DNA of 64,000 bases from Chinchilla lanigera (taxonomy: Eukaryota; Chordata; Mammalia; Rodentia; Chinchillidae), in contig NW_004955438.1 in the NCBI RefSeq assembly GCF_000276665.1, positions 12,663,533 through 12,727,532 on the forward strand. Reading direction: 5' to 3'. Position 1 is the first letter of the stretch. Each line of letters opens with the position of its first letter. A program made the position numbers and the translations under genes. Shown one piece after another: positions 23,546 through 35,072 of the stretch. Below the pieces are notes generated by a model. It saw nothing but the letters and a program-made list of their open reading frames with translations, ran no database searches and was not told where the DNA came from.

Positions 23546-23668
23546 GGGCTTGGTGGCAGATGACTGTAATCCCAGCCCTTGTGAGACTGAGGCAGGAGGA
23601 TTGTGAGTTCAAAGCCAGCCTGGGCTACACAGCAAAACATTGTCTCAAAAAAAAATAACAAAAAATAT
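23546..23668 (+). mobile_element. B1-like SINE (plus)
   Basis: 'gctgggcttggtggcagat', 'ctgtaatcccagccct', 'gtgagttcaaagccagcct' and 'attgtctcaaaaaaaa'. Confidence 0.9.
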
Positions 23669-23819
23669 TCAAAGCAGTATTAAAGGGAACACAGATTTAT
23701 TCCCATTTTAGAGATAAAATCAGAGACATCTGTCTAGGATCATGCAGTCATCAGGTGTCATTCATGTGACCATGCTCACAATTCTCAAGTCTCCATGCGA
23801 TTTGGCAAGCAAGTTCATT

Positions 23820-24250
23820 GAGAAAGGCACTCACAAGAAAACCAAAAAGGCAGGAACAAACAAAGTTTTATTAAGCCGGCTGACAGTCTTTAACCAGGAG
23901 CCAGAGAGGATGTCCACACTGATCTGGGTCTCACCTCTGGTTTAAGTACATTTTAGGTTTCCATAGTAACCATTACTTCCTTTCTGGGAATCTTACAAGA
24001 ACGCACAAAGTTTACCTTCTCAGGAGCTGTCAGACAGCCAGATTCCAAATGACCATTACAGTTTAATTTTTAGCCTCCTTCCCAATTTGTCCTGTTTGTT
24101 CTATTCCCATTTAATGACCTTACTCTGCTTTGAATTGATAACTAACCATGGCAAAGGGGTGAAAAGTGGGGGTCAACTACAGCTTAAGTGAACTTTAAGC
24201 GGCTTCTCTTAATATGGAATTAAAAACAGAAAACAGAGTCTTTCTTGCCC
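23820..24250. other. Probable antisense LTR-derived stretch
   Basis: A 'caaagttttattaagccgg' start and pyrimidine-rich blocks are reminiscent of antisense LTR sequence. I could not find termini or a related copy here, so this is only a suggestion. Confidence 0.3.
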
Positions 24251-25320
24251 TATTACATGGAGGTTCAAGGGCACATCCTCTCTGCCATTTGTGCCCCGCT
24301 GTGAGTCATAGCTCCAAGTGTTGATAGTGTCATTTGCAGATCTGTATATAAAGGAGAAAATCAGTGGGGTTTGTATCCATCTGCTTTAGTTACAGCAATA
24401 CAGCCTAACGAATAATTCCCAAACCTCAAAGGTATACAAGGAGAGGCATTGATTAGCTCACAAGTCTGCAGCTAGGAACAAGCTGATGCAGGCTGGGATC
24501 AGCTGGAGACAGCTCTGCACCAGGTGTCCCAACCCTTCCAGAATCAGCAAGCTTCTGGGGGCATTCTCATGGTAGAGGCAGCAGAGAGACAAGAAGGCAG
24601 AAGATTAAGAGACCTTACAAAAGATTAAGAGCAGCATTGCTTCCATGGTGGTCTATTGAGCAGCGCATACCACGTAGCCCACCCAGTATCACGGGCAGGG
24701 AAGTGTGTACCACCCATGCAAGTGGGGGGTGCTACAAAGTCCATGGCAAAGGGTATGGCTGCAAGGAAGAGGGAACTTGGGACCATTCTCTCCCCCTCTT
24801 CCCCAGTACCTGGCAGGATTTGGTAACATAAAGGAAGCACCAAAATATCTTAAATTCCCTGCAGAAAACAGGATTGTTTACTTCCTGCCTCCCCCTCATG
24901 AGGGTAAACTGGTGTTGCTTCAACTACACACAGTTCGGTGGGCTGTGAAAAATATTAGCTATATAATTCTTGACTTCATTGTCTCTGATGATAGCATTAA
25001 TGATAATATAATTTCCAGTTGTCTGGGTCTTGAAAGATTACAAGGCGCTCATTATCTTACCGATCTCCCCATCATCATCCCATGAAGGATGCAGAGGAGG
25101 GAGAGTGCCTGAGATAATGCAGAATTAATAACAGCAATGATAATAGCAACCAGCGCTTCTTCAGCTCCTGCTATGTTCCGGGCACTGACTAATGCCACTG
25201 ACTCATTTATACAGACTCATTGCTCATCACTAGGGCTCTGGAATTAGGATCTGCTTTGACATTGCAGGGGATGTGTTTCCCAGTGGTGTGTGGGTTGGGC
25301 AACTTCCTTACCCTCTCTGT
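24250..25320. other. Intergenic stretch with no supported gene
   Basis: 24,380-24,620 resembles the antisense start of an ancient LTR repeat ('ttagttacagcaatacagc'). Nothing else was recognised. Short frames here lack domains. Confidence 0.45.
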
Positions 25321-25324
25321 TTTT

Positions 25325-25500
25325 GTTGCCTAAAGCTGTTGTCACAAGTGGTTTCACACCAGGTCACTTAAAACAACAGAAGTTTATTTTCTCACAGTTC
25401 AGGAGGCTAGAAATCCTCTTTTTATAAGGCAACTAGTCACACTGGATTAGGACCCACCCGACTCATGTGGTAACACCCTATAACCCACCCAACCTTAACT
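25325..25500 (-). mobile_element. Ancient LTR-type repeat (minus)
   Basis: 'acttaaaacaacagaagtt', 'tattttctcacagttcagg' and 'attaggacccacccgactc' match a widespread ancient mammalian repeat, probably MaLR-type, in antisense. The name is not certain. Confidence 0.55.
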
Positions 25501-28500
25501 GAGATCTGCAGTGTCCCGGTTTGCATTTCTGAGGTTCGTGAATGTGGAAGGGACAGCGGTGTTCAGCCTGGGGCTCTCCCTAAGCCTTGTCTTTTCTTTT
25601 CCATCTGCAGTTTCTATATTAGAGAGTTGCTGTGAGGACTGGGTAACATACGGCAGGAAAGCTCTTAGCTCAGACCCCGGCGCCCCAGCACACTGAAAGT
25701 GCTCAGCAAGTTGCAGCTGCCACTGTACCCTCTTCACAGGTGAAGGAATGAGGTCCAGAGCGACAATGTCAACTGTCATCCTCTGAACGTCAGGCAGCTT
25801 TTCCAATTCCTCAGCCAGAGCGCCATGCATGCAGTAGATGCTCCATAAATGCCGCATGCACCCAGCGGGCACCCCTCCAGCCACGATGTCCTGTAACCAC
25901 TCAGGGCTGGGACGGGTAACCACTCAGGGCTGGGACGGGGGAGGCTGGATCCAGACTCCTCTGATTGCAGAGTGTTCTCACCTGCACCCCGCTCCCCACT
26001 CCCCTGGAGACTAGGACTTGAGTGTCGCATGCCTCTCTGCCTGGGTGGGGCTGACACACCTGGGTGATGAGGGTTACTATTAATAGTGCAGTGTGGATTC
26101 CCCAAATTAGCCCATCCACTGCTGGCAGCTGCCTGGCTGGAATCCTTCCGGCAGCTGCTTTTTCAGCTGTTAAAATGCCGCAGGGACTTGTTGCTGGTTG
26201 CATTTCTCCCAGGAGTACACTATCAAGAAGTTCTCCAGCAAGACAGAGAAAGCCATGTTTGACATTTGGTGAACACCGCTATGAACAAACCCTGCCTGAT
26301 CTTACCTCCACACGGGGTTTCCCGGGCATGCAGCTGATGTCTCCTGCGAGTCGGGGACAGGTTGGGGTGCACTGGTGGGTGGCTCTGCTGCAGTAATATG
26401 GGCAAGTTCGGGCAGAGCCAGGATTAGGGGGATTTGAAGAGAGAAGTGGTCTGCTTAGCCACTGACCCAAGACCTACCCAGGGCCCCTCAGGACCTCAGC
26501 TCCTTTCCATTTCTCCCATATGGAAGCCACCAGGTCACACTGGGAGGGGGTCCCAGGAAACAAACCCAAATCAGACATGATCCCTGCAATCTAAACTCAG
26601 CCTTCCCCCTGGGAACTTTGAGACCTGCACTGGACACAGCACAACAAGAAAGATGATAACGCATCATCATCATCATCATCATCATCCCCATTAAGGAGTC
26701 CACCCCTAAATTTACAAGCAGATGACCGACAAGAGCCTCAGTCCTGGTTTTACCATGTGGACGAGCCAGGAGCCAGGAGCCAGTAGTAGATGCTCAGCGA
26801 GTGTCTCACTGGGCTGTGGCTACAACCTACCTCCACCCTGATGCCTCTGGGCCCAGAGACCCAGCCCCGGGGAGTCCCCTCCACTCACAACATGTGTTGT
26901 GTCCTCCTACATCTGAGGAGGGAGGGAGGAGGAGCCCACTTCACAGGTGGAGAATGTGAGGCCCAGGTTTCAGGGAAGGAGATGATGTGGGTAGGGTCTC
27001 AAAGTGTGGGGTGCTGAAAAAAGAAATGGTAACTAGCAGGCAGATGTTTCTGATGAACTTATAGACGTTGCAGTTTCCCTTAATCATCCAGTGCATTTCC
27101 ACTGAGGCACTGGGGATAATGCAGTGACCTGAGCCCGGAGGGGGCTGACACGTGAGCCAAGAGTTAGGGGAAGGAGGGCGTGGAAGGGAGGAGCCCCCGG
27201 GGCTCCAGGGGCCAGGAAGGTTTCCGGAGGAGGCGCCTGGCCTGAGTCTGGAAGGATCTCTCCAAGGGCAGGAAGAGGAGAGCTGGAACCCCTCGTGCAG
27301 GAGCTCCATGCGTCGTGCACAGGGGCATGAAATGCAGAAGAACCAGGGCGCTGTGAGGACAGGAGCTTTGTCTGTTTAGCAGAAGATCCAGGGCCTGGCC
27401 CAGGATAGGTGCTCTGTGAATACTGAGTCAATGAATGAATGAAAACTGATATGAAAATTCTGGGTCCAAACCAGAAATGGTTTCCATCTTTCTAACCATT
27501 GCTTTCACCTGTGCTTTCAGGACTCCGCCTCCCCACGGCTTAGGCAGATCCCAGCAGGTCTGGTCATTTCCAGTATCAAAAGCCCTCAGAAGACTCACTT
27601 TGATTAAAAAGTACCGTCCTCTCCAAAGCATCTTTCACCCCGCAACTCACAGCCACCTCCTGGCTCAGACCCCCTGGTGGGGAAGGGGTGGAGCCTTTCC
27701 TCTCTCCCTCCTTTCCCTCTCTGCCGCTCTGGGAGCGGGGGTCAGGGGCAAAGTTGCCTGAGACTTGGGTCCTCTGCCTGCAGCAGAGCACACTGGCGTT
27801 GCAGGCCGCTCCTGTCCTGCAGGACAGTGCACACCGCTGAGGGTCCCTACACTCCCGTGTCCCTGTCCATGGTGCACCCAGAGCACGCTCCCCAGTTGGC
27901 GTGAGAGCAAAACCACCCCTCATGCTGGTGAGTGCTCTCCAACGGGTGGCATCACTTTGCCTGGGGAACAGAGCCTTAACGTTTGTTTTCCCCGTTCCCT
28001 TAACTGACACCATTGGCCAAAATGCTACCTCCTACTCCTGGGAGTCCTTAGGGCCCCCTGTGGGGACCTCCGCACTGCCTTGTCTCCTGATACTGGCTTT
28101 GCGCTCTCTGGATGACCTATAGTGACCTTCTGGTCCCACCCCTGAGGTCTGGCACTCAGCTCCTCTCCTTGCTGGGGCTCCAACAAAGCCTCTTGATTGA
28201 GAGCCAGCGAAGGCTCCAGCCGGCTGCTGGTAGTGACATACATGTGTCCCATGATGAGTGACAGATGAGCAGGCTGCCCTTAGCTGCCCTCCCTTTCCAG
28301 CTGTCACAGGGAACTGTTCCCGCCATACTGGGCCCGGGACAGACGGGGGCGGCCTCTGTTCCCACATTGCTCAGCTCCAGGCTGGCATGCCCGGTTCCCA
28401 CCCAAGCCACTCCCACTGTGCCACCACCTGATGCCCACACGGCTGACCAGGGGTGCGACATCAGCCCCCTTTCTCACAGGAGCCACTGTCTCTGGTTCAA
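25501..28500. other. Moderately GC-rich intergenic DNA, no supported gene
   Basis: Several overlapping open frames occur on both strands (for example 25,495-25,923 minus, 142 codons; 27,576-28,013 minus, 145 codons). None has a recognisable domain, and opposite-strand overlap with no splice structure argues against coding. A 23-bp tandem duplication lies at 25,893-25,939 and an L2/MIR-like tail at 27,375-27,440. Confidence 0.5.
26664..26688. repeat. (CAT)n microsatellite
   Basis: Eight consecutive CAT/ATC triplets. Confidence 0.9.
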
Positions 28501-28510
28501 TACCAGCACT

Positions 28511-28524
28511 AGATAGATAGATAA

Positions 28525-28561
<37 letters not shown>

Positions 28562-28570
28562 CAGATGATA
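28511..28570. repeat. (GATA)n microsatellite
   Basis: About 13 AGAT/GATA units with one interruption (ataaatag), following an ID-like 'ggttcaataccagcact' end. Confidence 0.95.
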
Positions 28571-28867
28571 GGTAGACAGATAACAATAATAATAACTGAT
28601 ACAACGTAGATACATGTCAAAAAGCATATTAAATGAAAACAGCTAGGTACCACAAGGTGTGCACCATTTGAGTTACCAATAAGAAATTCCAGAACAAATA
28701 AAATAAATGATGGTGATAAAAAGCAGGTCAATGCTCGCTTTCAGACAGGGAGGGTGTAGATGAGGTAGGTGCAGGAGGAGAATTTCTGGAGCGCTATGGT
28801 TGATGTCTTACTTGCACAGTGGCTCATGTATACAATATTCACTTTTTATTTACTTGCTTTTCTGTTT

Positions 28868-28976
28868 AAATTTTGAGACAGTCTCACCAAGTTTCCCAAG
28901 CTGGCCTCAAACTTACAATCCTCCTGCCTCAGCCCCTCAGAGTGCTGGGAGTATAGGCATGTGTCTGGCTCTTACT
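28868..28976 (-). mobile_element. B1-like SINE (minus)
   Basis: 'tttgagacagtctcaccaa', 'caagctggcctcaaactta' and 'agtgctgggagtataggca'. Confidence 0.88.
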
Positions 28977-29160
28977 TTTACTTTATTATTTATTTTTGTA
29001 CTTTATGTAAAATGTACCTCCATAAGAAAAAATCCCAGTGGGGAAAAAAAGGCCACCGCTAGCAGAGGTGGCAGCACTGTGGCTGAGGGCCGCGAGGTGG
29101 CGGACTTGGGAGGGGCTGGCGAGGTGAGGCAGGGGATGCTGGGACTAAGAGAAGGGACAG

Positions 29161-29214
29161 GGCAGGGTGAGTGTCAGGGAGGCCAGGGTGGGCAGGGTGA
29201 GTGTCAGGGAGGCC
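29161..29214. repeat. 30-bp tandem duplication
   Basis: 'ggcagggtgagtgtcaggga' starts at 29,161 and again at 29,191. The region is G-rich. Confidence 0.9.
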
Positions 29215-29659
29215 GCGGGGAGAGAGAATCCTCAAGCAGGTTAGTGGTGTAGAACAAAGACGAAGCCCTGGAGGCCCTTGGATAGGGTCCTCGGGCACCT
29301 TAGGCCACTTCCGCCCACGCTTTCTGCCTGGATTCACCTTCCTGACGGGCACCATGCAATACATCAGCACTAAATTTGACCCATTCGTTCTACCTCTCAG
29401 AATTTGTCCTCCAGCAATGAATAAGCACAGGCACAAAGATTTCCGCAGGAGTGAGAATGGGTTTGTGCTGAATGCGTGGCTTGCTTTACCTCATTTCATC
29501 ATCAGAACGGCTCAAAGTCAGTGCCATTTTTATACAAGTTGTAAAGAGAAGGAAACGGGCACAAAGAGGGCGAGTAACTTATCAAGGTTGCATCAATCTA
29601 AAAAGGTCAGATGGAGGTTTTAGAAAGAACACTGTAAAGAACATTTATTTGGGAATAGC

Positions 29660-30160
29660 GGCACAACATAATGGGAATGCACATGCCCGAGAAAACCATG
29701 CATTTATTCAAAGAGTTGAGACAAAGAGAAAAGTTTTAAGGAAAAATGAGAAGGATTGTCTGAGGTATTTTGAAACAATAATCGTTGGCCACAAGGATTA
29801 GTAACAAGACTGGCAACAATTCAAGGTTGGGCAGATAACTGCTGGCCAGATGTCCTGTCAGAAGCACTTTTTGGCTGGGTGTGGTGGCGCACGCCTGTAA
29901 TCCCAGCATGTGGGAGGCTGAGGCAGGTGGATTGTTACAAGTTCAAAACCAGCCTGGACTACAAAGTGAGCTCAAGGCCAGCCTGAACTGCATAGTGAGA
30001 CCCTGTCTCAAAAAAACAAAAAAAAAAGAAGAAGAAGAAGAAGCAACATTTTTTGGATAAGGCCACAGCGGCCTTGGCAAGCCTGTGACCCTGGCTGTCT
30101 CTTGTGAGAGTCACTATCAAGCAATCACGCCTAAGAATGTTTCTTCCCAACCTCCTGGCT
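29660..30160. other. Probable LTR-derived repeat interrupted by a B1 SINE
   Basis: Sequence on either side of the SINE at 29,873-30,043 appears continuous, with 'agaagcactttt' on the left and 'agaagcaacatttttt' on the right as an imperfect target duplication. The host sequence looks LTR-like, but the family was not identified. Confidence 0.4.
29873..30043 (+). mobile_element. B1-like SINE (plus), well preserved
   Basis: 'ggctgggtgtggtggcgca', 'cctgtaatcccagcatgtg', the internal duplication 'acaaagtgagctcaaggcc' and 'gagaccctgtctcaaaaaa'. Confidence 0.93.
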
Positions 30161-30276
30161 TTAATAGCTTTTGTTGTTGTGTGTATTGACACAAGTGACT
30201 CCATTTTGATGTTGATGACTTTTACAGTTCTTTTATGTATATAAAGAGATAATATGTGATTATTAAATTTCTTCCA

Positions 30277-30372
30277 GGGCCAGCGATGTAGCTCAGTGGC
30301 ACAGCACCTGCCTGGCAAGTGCAAGGTCTTCAGTTCGATTCCCAGTACCAAAAAATTAAAATAAAATAAAAT
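30277..30372 (+). mobile_element. ID SINE (plus)
   Basis: 'gccagcgatgtagctcagt', 'cctgcctggcaagtgcaag' and 'gttcgattcccagtacc', with an AAAAT-type tail. Confidence 0.9.
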
Positions 30373-30439
30373 GAATTTCTTTCAAAGGGTAGCTAATGAC
30401 GTGGAGGACATAGTTGTGATAATGTGGTTATGACTTTCT

Positions 30440-30515
30440 TTTGTACCGGGAATTGAACTCAGGACCTCGCACTTGCCAGGCAGGCACTGTGCCACTGAGC
30501 TATCTCCCCAGTCAT
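30440..30515 (-). mobile_element. ID SINE (minus)
   Basis: 'gtaccgggaattgaactca', 'cacttgccaggcaggcact' and 'ccactgagctatctcccca'. It lies 70 bp from an ID in the opposite orientation. Confidence 0.9.
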
Positions 30516-30559
30516 GATAATGTGATTATAATACTTTAAGTAAAAAGGGAAATAAATCA

Positions 30560-31131
30560 GATGTGGTTGAAAAATACAGTGAATGTTTAAAAAAATTTAA
30601 AGTTAATATATTGTCATGAATCCCCCTCAAAATACAGCCCCCTCGCTTTGAACACACTTATCCCGTCATTCTTGCCACTTTCTGAAGCGGTTCTGAAAGC
30701 ACTCACGTGAGCGTCTTTAGTTGTGCTCTCATGGCTTGCCTCGACTTCCTGAATTGATTCAAAGCTTTTGCTTTTCGTAATCATTTTCATTTTGGGGAAG
30801 AGCCAGCAGTCCCATGGTGCCAGAGCCAGGAAATAAGATAGATGAAGACGCACCGTCATGTCTTTACAAGGCTGCCCTTCCATGGATGGTACTGGGCAGC
30901 CGCATTCACTGTGCTTTGATCACATCTTGTAAAGACACAAAAGAAGACTTCCAGAACTGCTTCAGAAAGTGACAAGAGTGAAAGGACACGTGTGTGCAAA
31001 GCAAAGGGGAGTACTGTACTTCGAGAGGGATTCAGGCCACAGTGTCTTTTCTCCCCACAGGGGCCAATGTGTCTTTTACTGTAATAAATTTTTTATAAAT
31101 TTAAACATTCAACATATTTTTAATCACGCCT
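30560..31131 (-). pseudogene. Degenerate mariner transposon with a transposase C-terminal remnant
   Basis: A minus-strand frame at 30,614-30,883 carries a series typical of the C-terminal end of mariner transposases: an ALAPWDCWLFPK segment (the catalytic-domain SPDLAP-x-D-xx-LFPK motif region), then a KSFESIQEV segment, then a closing YFEGD. Ends near 30,568 ('gttgaaaaatacagtgaat') and 31,125 (reverse complement 'gattaaaaatatgttgaat') form imperfect terminal inverted repeats. At about 570 bp it is well below the usual ~1.3 kb, so it is internally deleted and non-functional. Related remnants lie at 34,650-35,535 and 53,120-53,320. Confidence 0.72.
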
Positions 31132-31688
31132 GGTAATAGTATGATCCCAATTTTGATTAATTATTATGCATAAGAAAAAGGCTTCACGGGGGAGATCTCT
31201 GAGTGCTAAAATAATGGCTTGAGTTTTCTTATTTGTGCTTTTTTCTGCTTTTCAATTTTCTTTAATGAGCATATGTTACTGCTAGAATTAGAAAAATAAT
31301 GTTACGCATGACAAGCAGGGCCGGAAGAATGGAAGTCTACTATTTCAGCTGAAATAGCTCCTCAGTGGGCCAGAGGCCACGGAGAACAGCTGAGCTGTCC
31401 ACAGCTGAGCGCGACACCCGCTCCATACGCAGGCGGTTCGAGAGGCCCCACCAGAGGCAAAGAGACAGAGATTCAGTGATATAGAGCAACAGCGATACCA
31501 GAATATAGCAGGGAGGAAGAACATGAATCCAGAAGATGGCATCTAAGCATGCATTCTAAACCTGTTTTCAGTAATAATCATATAACTGTTATTGGGTAAG
31601 TGCTAACAGGTGACTTAGTGGTAAGAATGGGGTGTGAGAGCCAGGGTGGGGTCTTGGGGTGGATGGGTTGTTAAAGAGGAAAAGCTTT
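31132..31688. other. Intergenic stretch; includes a perfect 18-bp palindrome at 31,340-31,357
   Basis: CTATTTCAGCTGAAATAG is self-complementary and contains a CAGCTG E-box at its centre. No gene or named repeat was recognised in the rest. Confidence 0.55.
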
Positions 31689-31689
31689 G

Positions 31690-32055
31690 GGGCTGGGGAT
31701 TTNNNNNNNNNNNNNNNNNNNNNNNNNNNNNNNNNNNNNNNNNNNNNNNNNNNNNNNNNNNNNNNNNNNNNNNNNNNNNNNNNNNNNNNNNNNNNNNNNN
31801 NNNNNNNNNNNNNNNNNNNNNNNNNNNNNNNNNNNNNNNNNNNNNNNNNNNNNNNNNNNNNNNNNNNNNNNNNNNNNNNNNNNNNNNNNNNNNNNNNNNN
31901 NNNNNNNNNNNNNNNNNNNNNNNNNNNNNNNNNNNNNNNNNNNNNNNNNNNNNNNNNNNNNNNNNNNNNNNNNNNNNNNNNNNNNNNNNNNNNNNNNNNN
32001 NNNNNNNNNNNNNNNNNNNNNNNNNNNNNNNNNNAAAAAAAAAAAAAAAAAAAAA
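31690..32055 (+). mobile_element. ID SINE truncated by a 332-N assembly gap
   Basis: 'ggggctggggattt', the first bases of an ID, run straight into the gap at 31,703-32,034. A run of about 21 A follows the gap. An ID is under 100 bp plus tail, so the gap hides either a long A/simple-repeat stretch or more inserted DNA. Confidence 0.8.
31703..32034. other. Assembly gap, 332 N
   Basis: 332 unknown bases. The non-round size suggests an estimated gap length. Confidence 0.99.
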
Positions 32056-32704
32056 GAACCAGCTACCTTGCTACACGGTTAGAGTCAGAGGTGTGTGTAC
32101 TAAACATAGTAAGGAAAAGGGAAGGGAGAAACGGCTTCTATGGGAAGAGCAAATAGGTTTCTTCAGGAAAGAAAAATGAGTTTTCAGGAGAACAAGCAGG
32201 AGATAGGATGGTGTTTGGCTGCTCCTGCAGGAGCTAGCAGTCTTTCCAGGCTCTTCACAGCTGTAACTCCCGGGGAGGGCTTTGCCCTCGGCCTTTCTCC
32301 TGGGAGAGAAGAACTCTTGGCCTCACTCTTGGGAGCAGACTCACCATGGAAAGGGAATTTCTGACAGGTTCATGTTCCAGAGTTGTGTTCTGTCAGATAA
32401 CAGAAGCTCCAAGATGGCTTCTTTCTGCATCTGTTGATTCTCAAGTGACTCAGGCTTAAAATAATCCTCCTAGACCAGCTCTGGAGCTGTGCTGAGCCCC
32501 ACAGTGTTTGAACTGAGAACTGAGAGTTAAGTAGGAGGAAGCCAGGCAGAGATGTTCCCTCACAGAGATCCCAGGGGCCCACAGGGCTGACTGGAGCACT
32601 GAACAACTGGAAGTGAGACTGTTAAACGCACCCTTAAAGCACATTTAAATCCTAAAATTCCGGATTTTTCTTTTCATTCTTTCTGTTTTTTTGTATGTTT
32701 TTGT
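32056..32704. other. Intergenic stretch with no supported gene
   Basis: No gene seen. 32,360-32,620 has an LTR-like base composition but no defined ends. Confidence 0.4.
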
Positions 32705-32850
32705 TTTTGTTTGAGACAGGGTTTATAGCTCAGGATAGTGGTGAACTCATTAGATAGCCTAATCTAGCCTTGAGCTTGCTGCACTCCTCCTGCCTCGGCC
32801 TCCCAAATTCTGGGATTGCAAGCATGTGTCACCATGCCTGGCTGAATTTT
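32705..32850 (-). mobile_element. B1-like SINE (minus)
   Basis: 'gtttgagacagggtttata', 'tcctgcctcggcctcccaa' and 'gcaagcatgtgtcaccatg'. Confidence 0.85.
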
Positions 32851-34389
32851 TCTTGGGATAAAAAAAAGGAAAAAACAAAACAAAACAAAACACCCCAACT
32901 TGGGGCTCGACACTGCACTCAGAGCCAGAATCTCTGAGAGCTGATTTACCAACTGTATCATATGAAAACCATAACATCGCTGGGCCCTAATTTCCCATCT
33001 ACAAAATGAAGTCTCCCACTCAACCTTTAGCTCCTCTCTTGAGGTCTGGAGCCCAGAAAGGATGGAAGCTAGGAGACTGGGGGTGGGAAGACTGGGCCCA
33101 GTGATGAGGGAGCAGCCTGGTCCCAGCACGGGGGGGGCGGGGACGCTCAGGCAATGTGTGTCCCCTTGCAACACATGTGGTTGACCAGATGGCCCGGCCC
33201 AGAGGCTAAACCAGAGCGTATTCTAGAAGCTAAGATTGAGGCGGGATTTCACCAGACTTCTCGGTGGACCGTGGGTCTGCATAAGCAAGGAGCATTGGTG
33301 GAGAACATCCAGAGCCTGCATTTTAAGAGTCCAGGCGCAGAGACCGCTTGGCCCAGCGGAGGAAAGGTCACTGGAGAGTGCGTATATGGTAGCGTGGCGT
33401 CCTCTGCTGGAGAGTAGTTGAACTGCATGCATCTGTCGACACCCTAAAAATGTCCTTCCTCCGTCGCCAACCACAGGACACCATGGGCAGCTACGCAGCC
33501 TGAACGCTAAAGCTCAGGTTTAATTTTGGTGGCAGATCATCATACTCCAGGACTCAAAATATATTTGAGGCAGGTTATACGATAAAAAAGACCTTATGAA
33601 AAAAGTCTGTACTTCTAAAGGCATGATGAAGTTAATGATAGTAAAATTTTCCCAGCCCCTTTTCAGGTTTCAATTTGAACTCTGAGAGGAATTAGTAGGT
33701 AAAATGGATCCTATTTGTAAGTCGTGATTGAGCCTTTTGGGAAAGTTTCACAGAAATTAAGAAAGAATAGCTCTGGCGCCTGGCAAACAAACCATTTTGC
33801 ACATCTGAAATGTTACAGCTCCTTTTGTCATCATGTTGAAGAAATATGTGATCCAGGTTATGAATAATAGATTTTTATAATAAGTCACCCCGTGCCTTTG
33901 GTTTATGATACAGGAGGCTTTAAAAGAATGGAGTGACACTTTTATTACAAAATTCTTTCCTTTCCCATTTATGTGACGATGTCTCAGCCCAACATCTATA
34001 AAAATAAAGACCAAGAATAGAATTGGCACTGATGTGTGCTTCATTTGATAATGTCATAGTCATCCATAGATAGATGAAACTCATTGTGAAGTGCATTTCT
34101 GATAAAGGCTTACATTTTAAATCTCAAAAACAAACAATACACACTCCAATATGCTGTATCATTTTGATCAAGTGTTTCCTAGTCATAATAGATAACTCAA
34201 AACCCAGAAACATTTTAGCACAGACGCAGAAAATAACATGCACTTAAATATTTTTTATTGCTAGAATAGAATTTTTGCATAAATTTATGGGAGATTGCTT
34301 GATAAAGCATCAAAATTGATTGTCAAGCATCAAAATGCATGACATTAGGATAGAATTGTGTGTGAGAAGTGGAGTGAAAGTATTAATTT
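32851..34389. other. Intergenic DNA, 33,500-34,380 apparently free of recent repeats
   Basis: No gene. The AT-rich right part shows no SINE, LTR or L1 signature that I recognise, so it is a candidate for unique and possibly conserved non-coding DNA. Confidence 0.4.
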
Positions 34390-34400
34390 CAAGGTGGAAA

Positions 34401-34495
34401 GGGGCTGGGGATCTAGCTCAGCAGTACAACACCTGCCTGGCAAGCGCGAGGTCGTGAGTTCGCTTCCCAGCACCGGAAAAAAAAAAAAAAAGTTG
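34401..34495 (+). mobile_element. Young ID SINE (plus) with a perfect 12-bp target duplication
   Basis: 'gggctggggatctagctca', 'gcctggcaagcgcgaggtc' and 'gttcgcttcccagcacc', followed by A15. CAAGGTGGAAAG occurs at 34,390-34,401 and again at 34,496-34,507. Confidence 0.95.
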
Positions 34496-34604
34496 CAAGG
34501 TGGAAAGAGGAGACAAGTATTTCAAAGTTAAGGAAGAGCATGTGTAAAGAATTTTTAAGTGTATGATATCAAATATCAAGCTATCGTGAAAGATTGCATT
34601 GGGA

Positions 34605-34625
34605 TGTGTGTGTGTGTGTGTGTGC
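34605..34625. repeat. (TG)n microsatellite
   Basis: Alternating TG of about 20 bp. Confidence 0.9.
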
Positions 34626-34711
34626 ACGCACGCTTGTGTGCACCCATGTATGGTGTGATCAAAATAAGCAGCGAATGTTTAGATTTTTGAAAATTTATTA
34701 CAGTAAAAGAC

Positions 34712-34862
34712 ATTGCCGCCTGTAATCCCAGCACTTGGGAGGCTGAAGTAGGAGGATCATTGAGAGTTTGAGGCCAGCCTGGGCTACAAAGTGAGCTCAA
34801 GGCCAGCTTGAACTGCATATCAAGACCCTGTCTCAAAAAGACAAAAAAAAAAAAAAAAAAAG
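34712..34862 (+). mobile_element. B1-like SINE (plus)
   Basis: 'cctgtaatcccagcacttg', 'gtttgaggccagcctgggc', 'gtgagctcaaggccagctt' and a poly(A) tail. The 'gacattgcc' / 'ggcattgcc' flanks look like a target duplication. Confidence 0.92.
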
Positions 34863-34929
34863 GCATTGCCATTAATCCCCCTCAAAATATTCCTCCTTGC
34901 TTCATTGGTTTTTGTTTTGTTTTCCTTTG

Positions 34930-35072
34930 TAATTTTGAGACAAAGTCTCGCTATGTATTTTAGGCTAGCCTTAAACTTACTATGTAGCCTAGATTGGGCT
35001 TGAAATTGCAGCAATCCTCCTGCCTCTGCCTTCCGAGTGCTGGGATTACAGACATGCGCCACCACGTTCAAC
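34930..35072 (-). mobile_element. B1-like SINE (minus)
   Basis: 'ttttgagacaaagtctcgc', 'cctcctgcctctgccttcc' and 'gggattacagacatgcgcc'. Confidence 0.9.

Noticed and set aside
25495..26396. Cluster of frames of 100-142 codons on both strands
   Set aside because: Moderate GC content, mutual overlap and no domain or splice structure.
31634..32179. Frames of 130-181 codons across the 332-N gap
   Set aside because: Almost wholly made of unknown residues and a poly-lysine run from the poly(A) tract.
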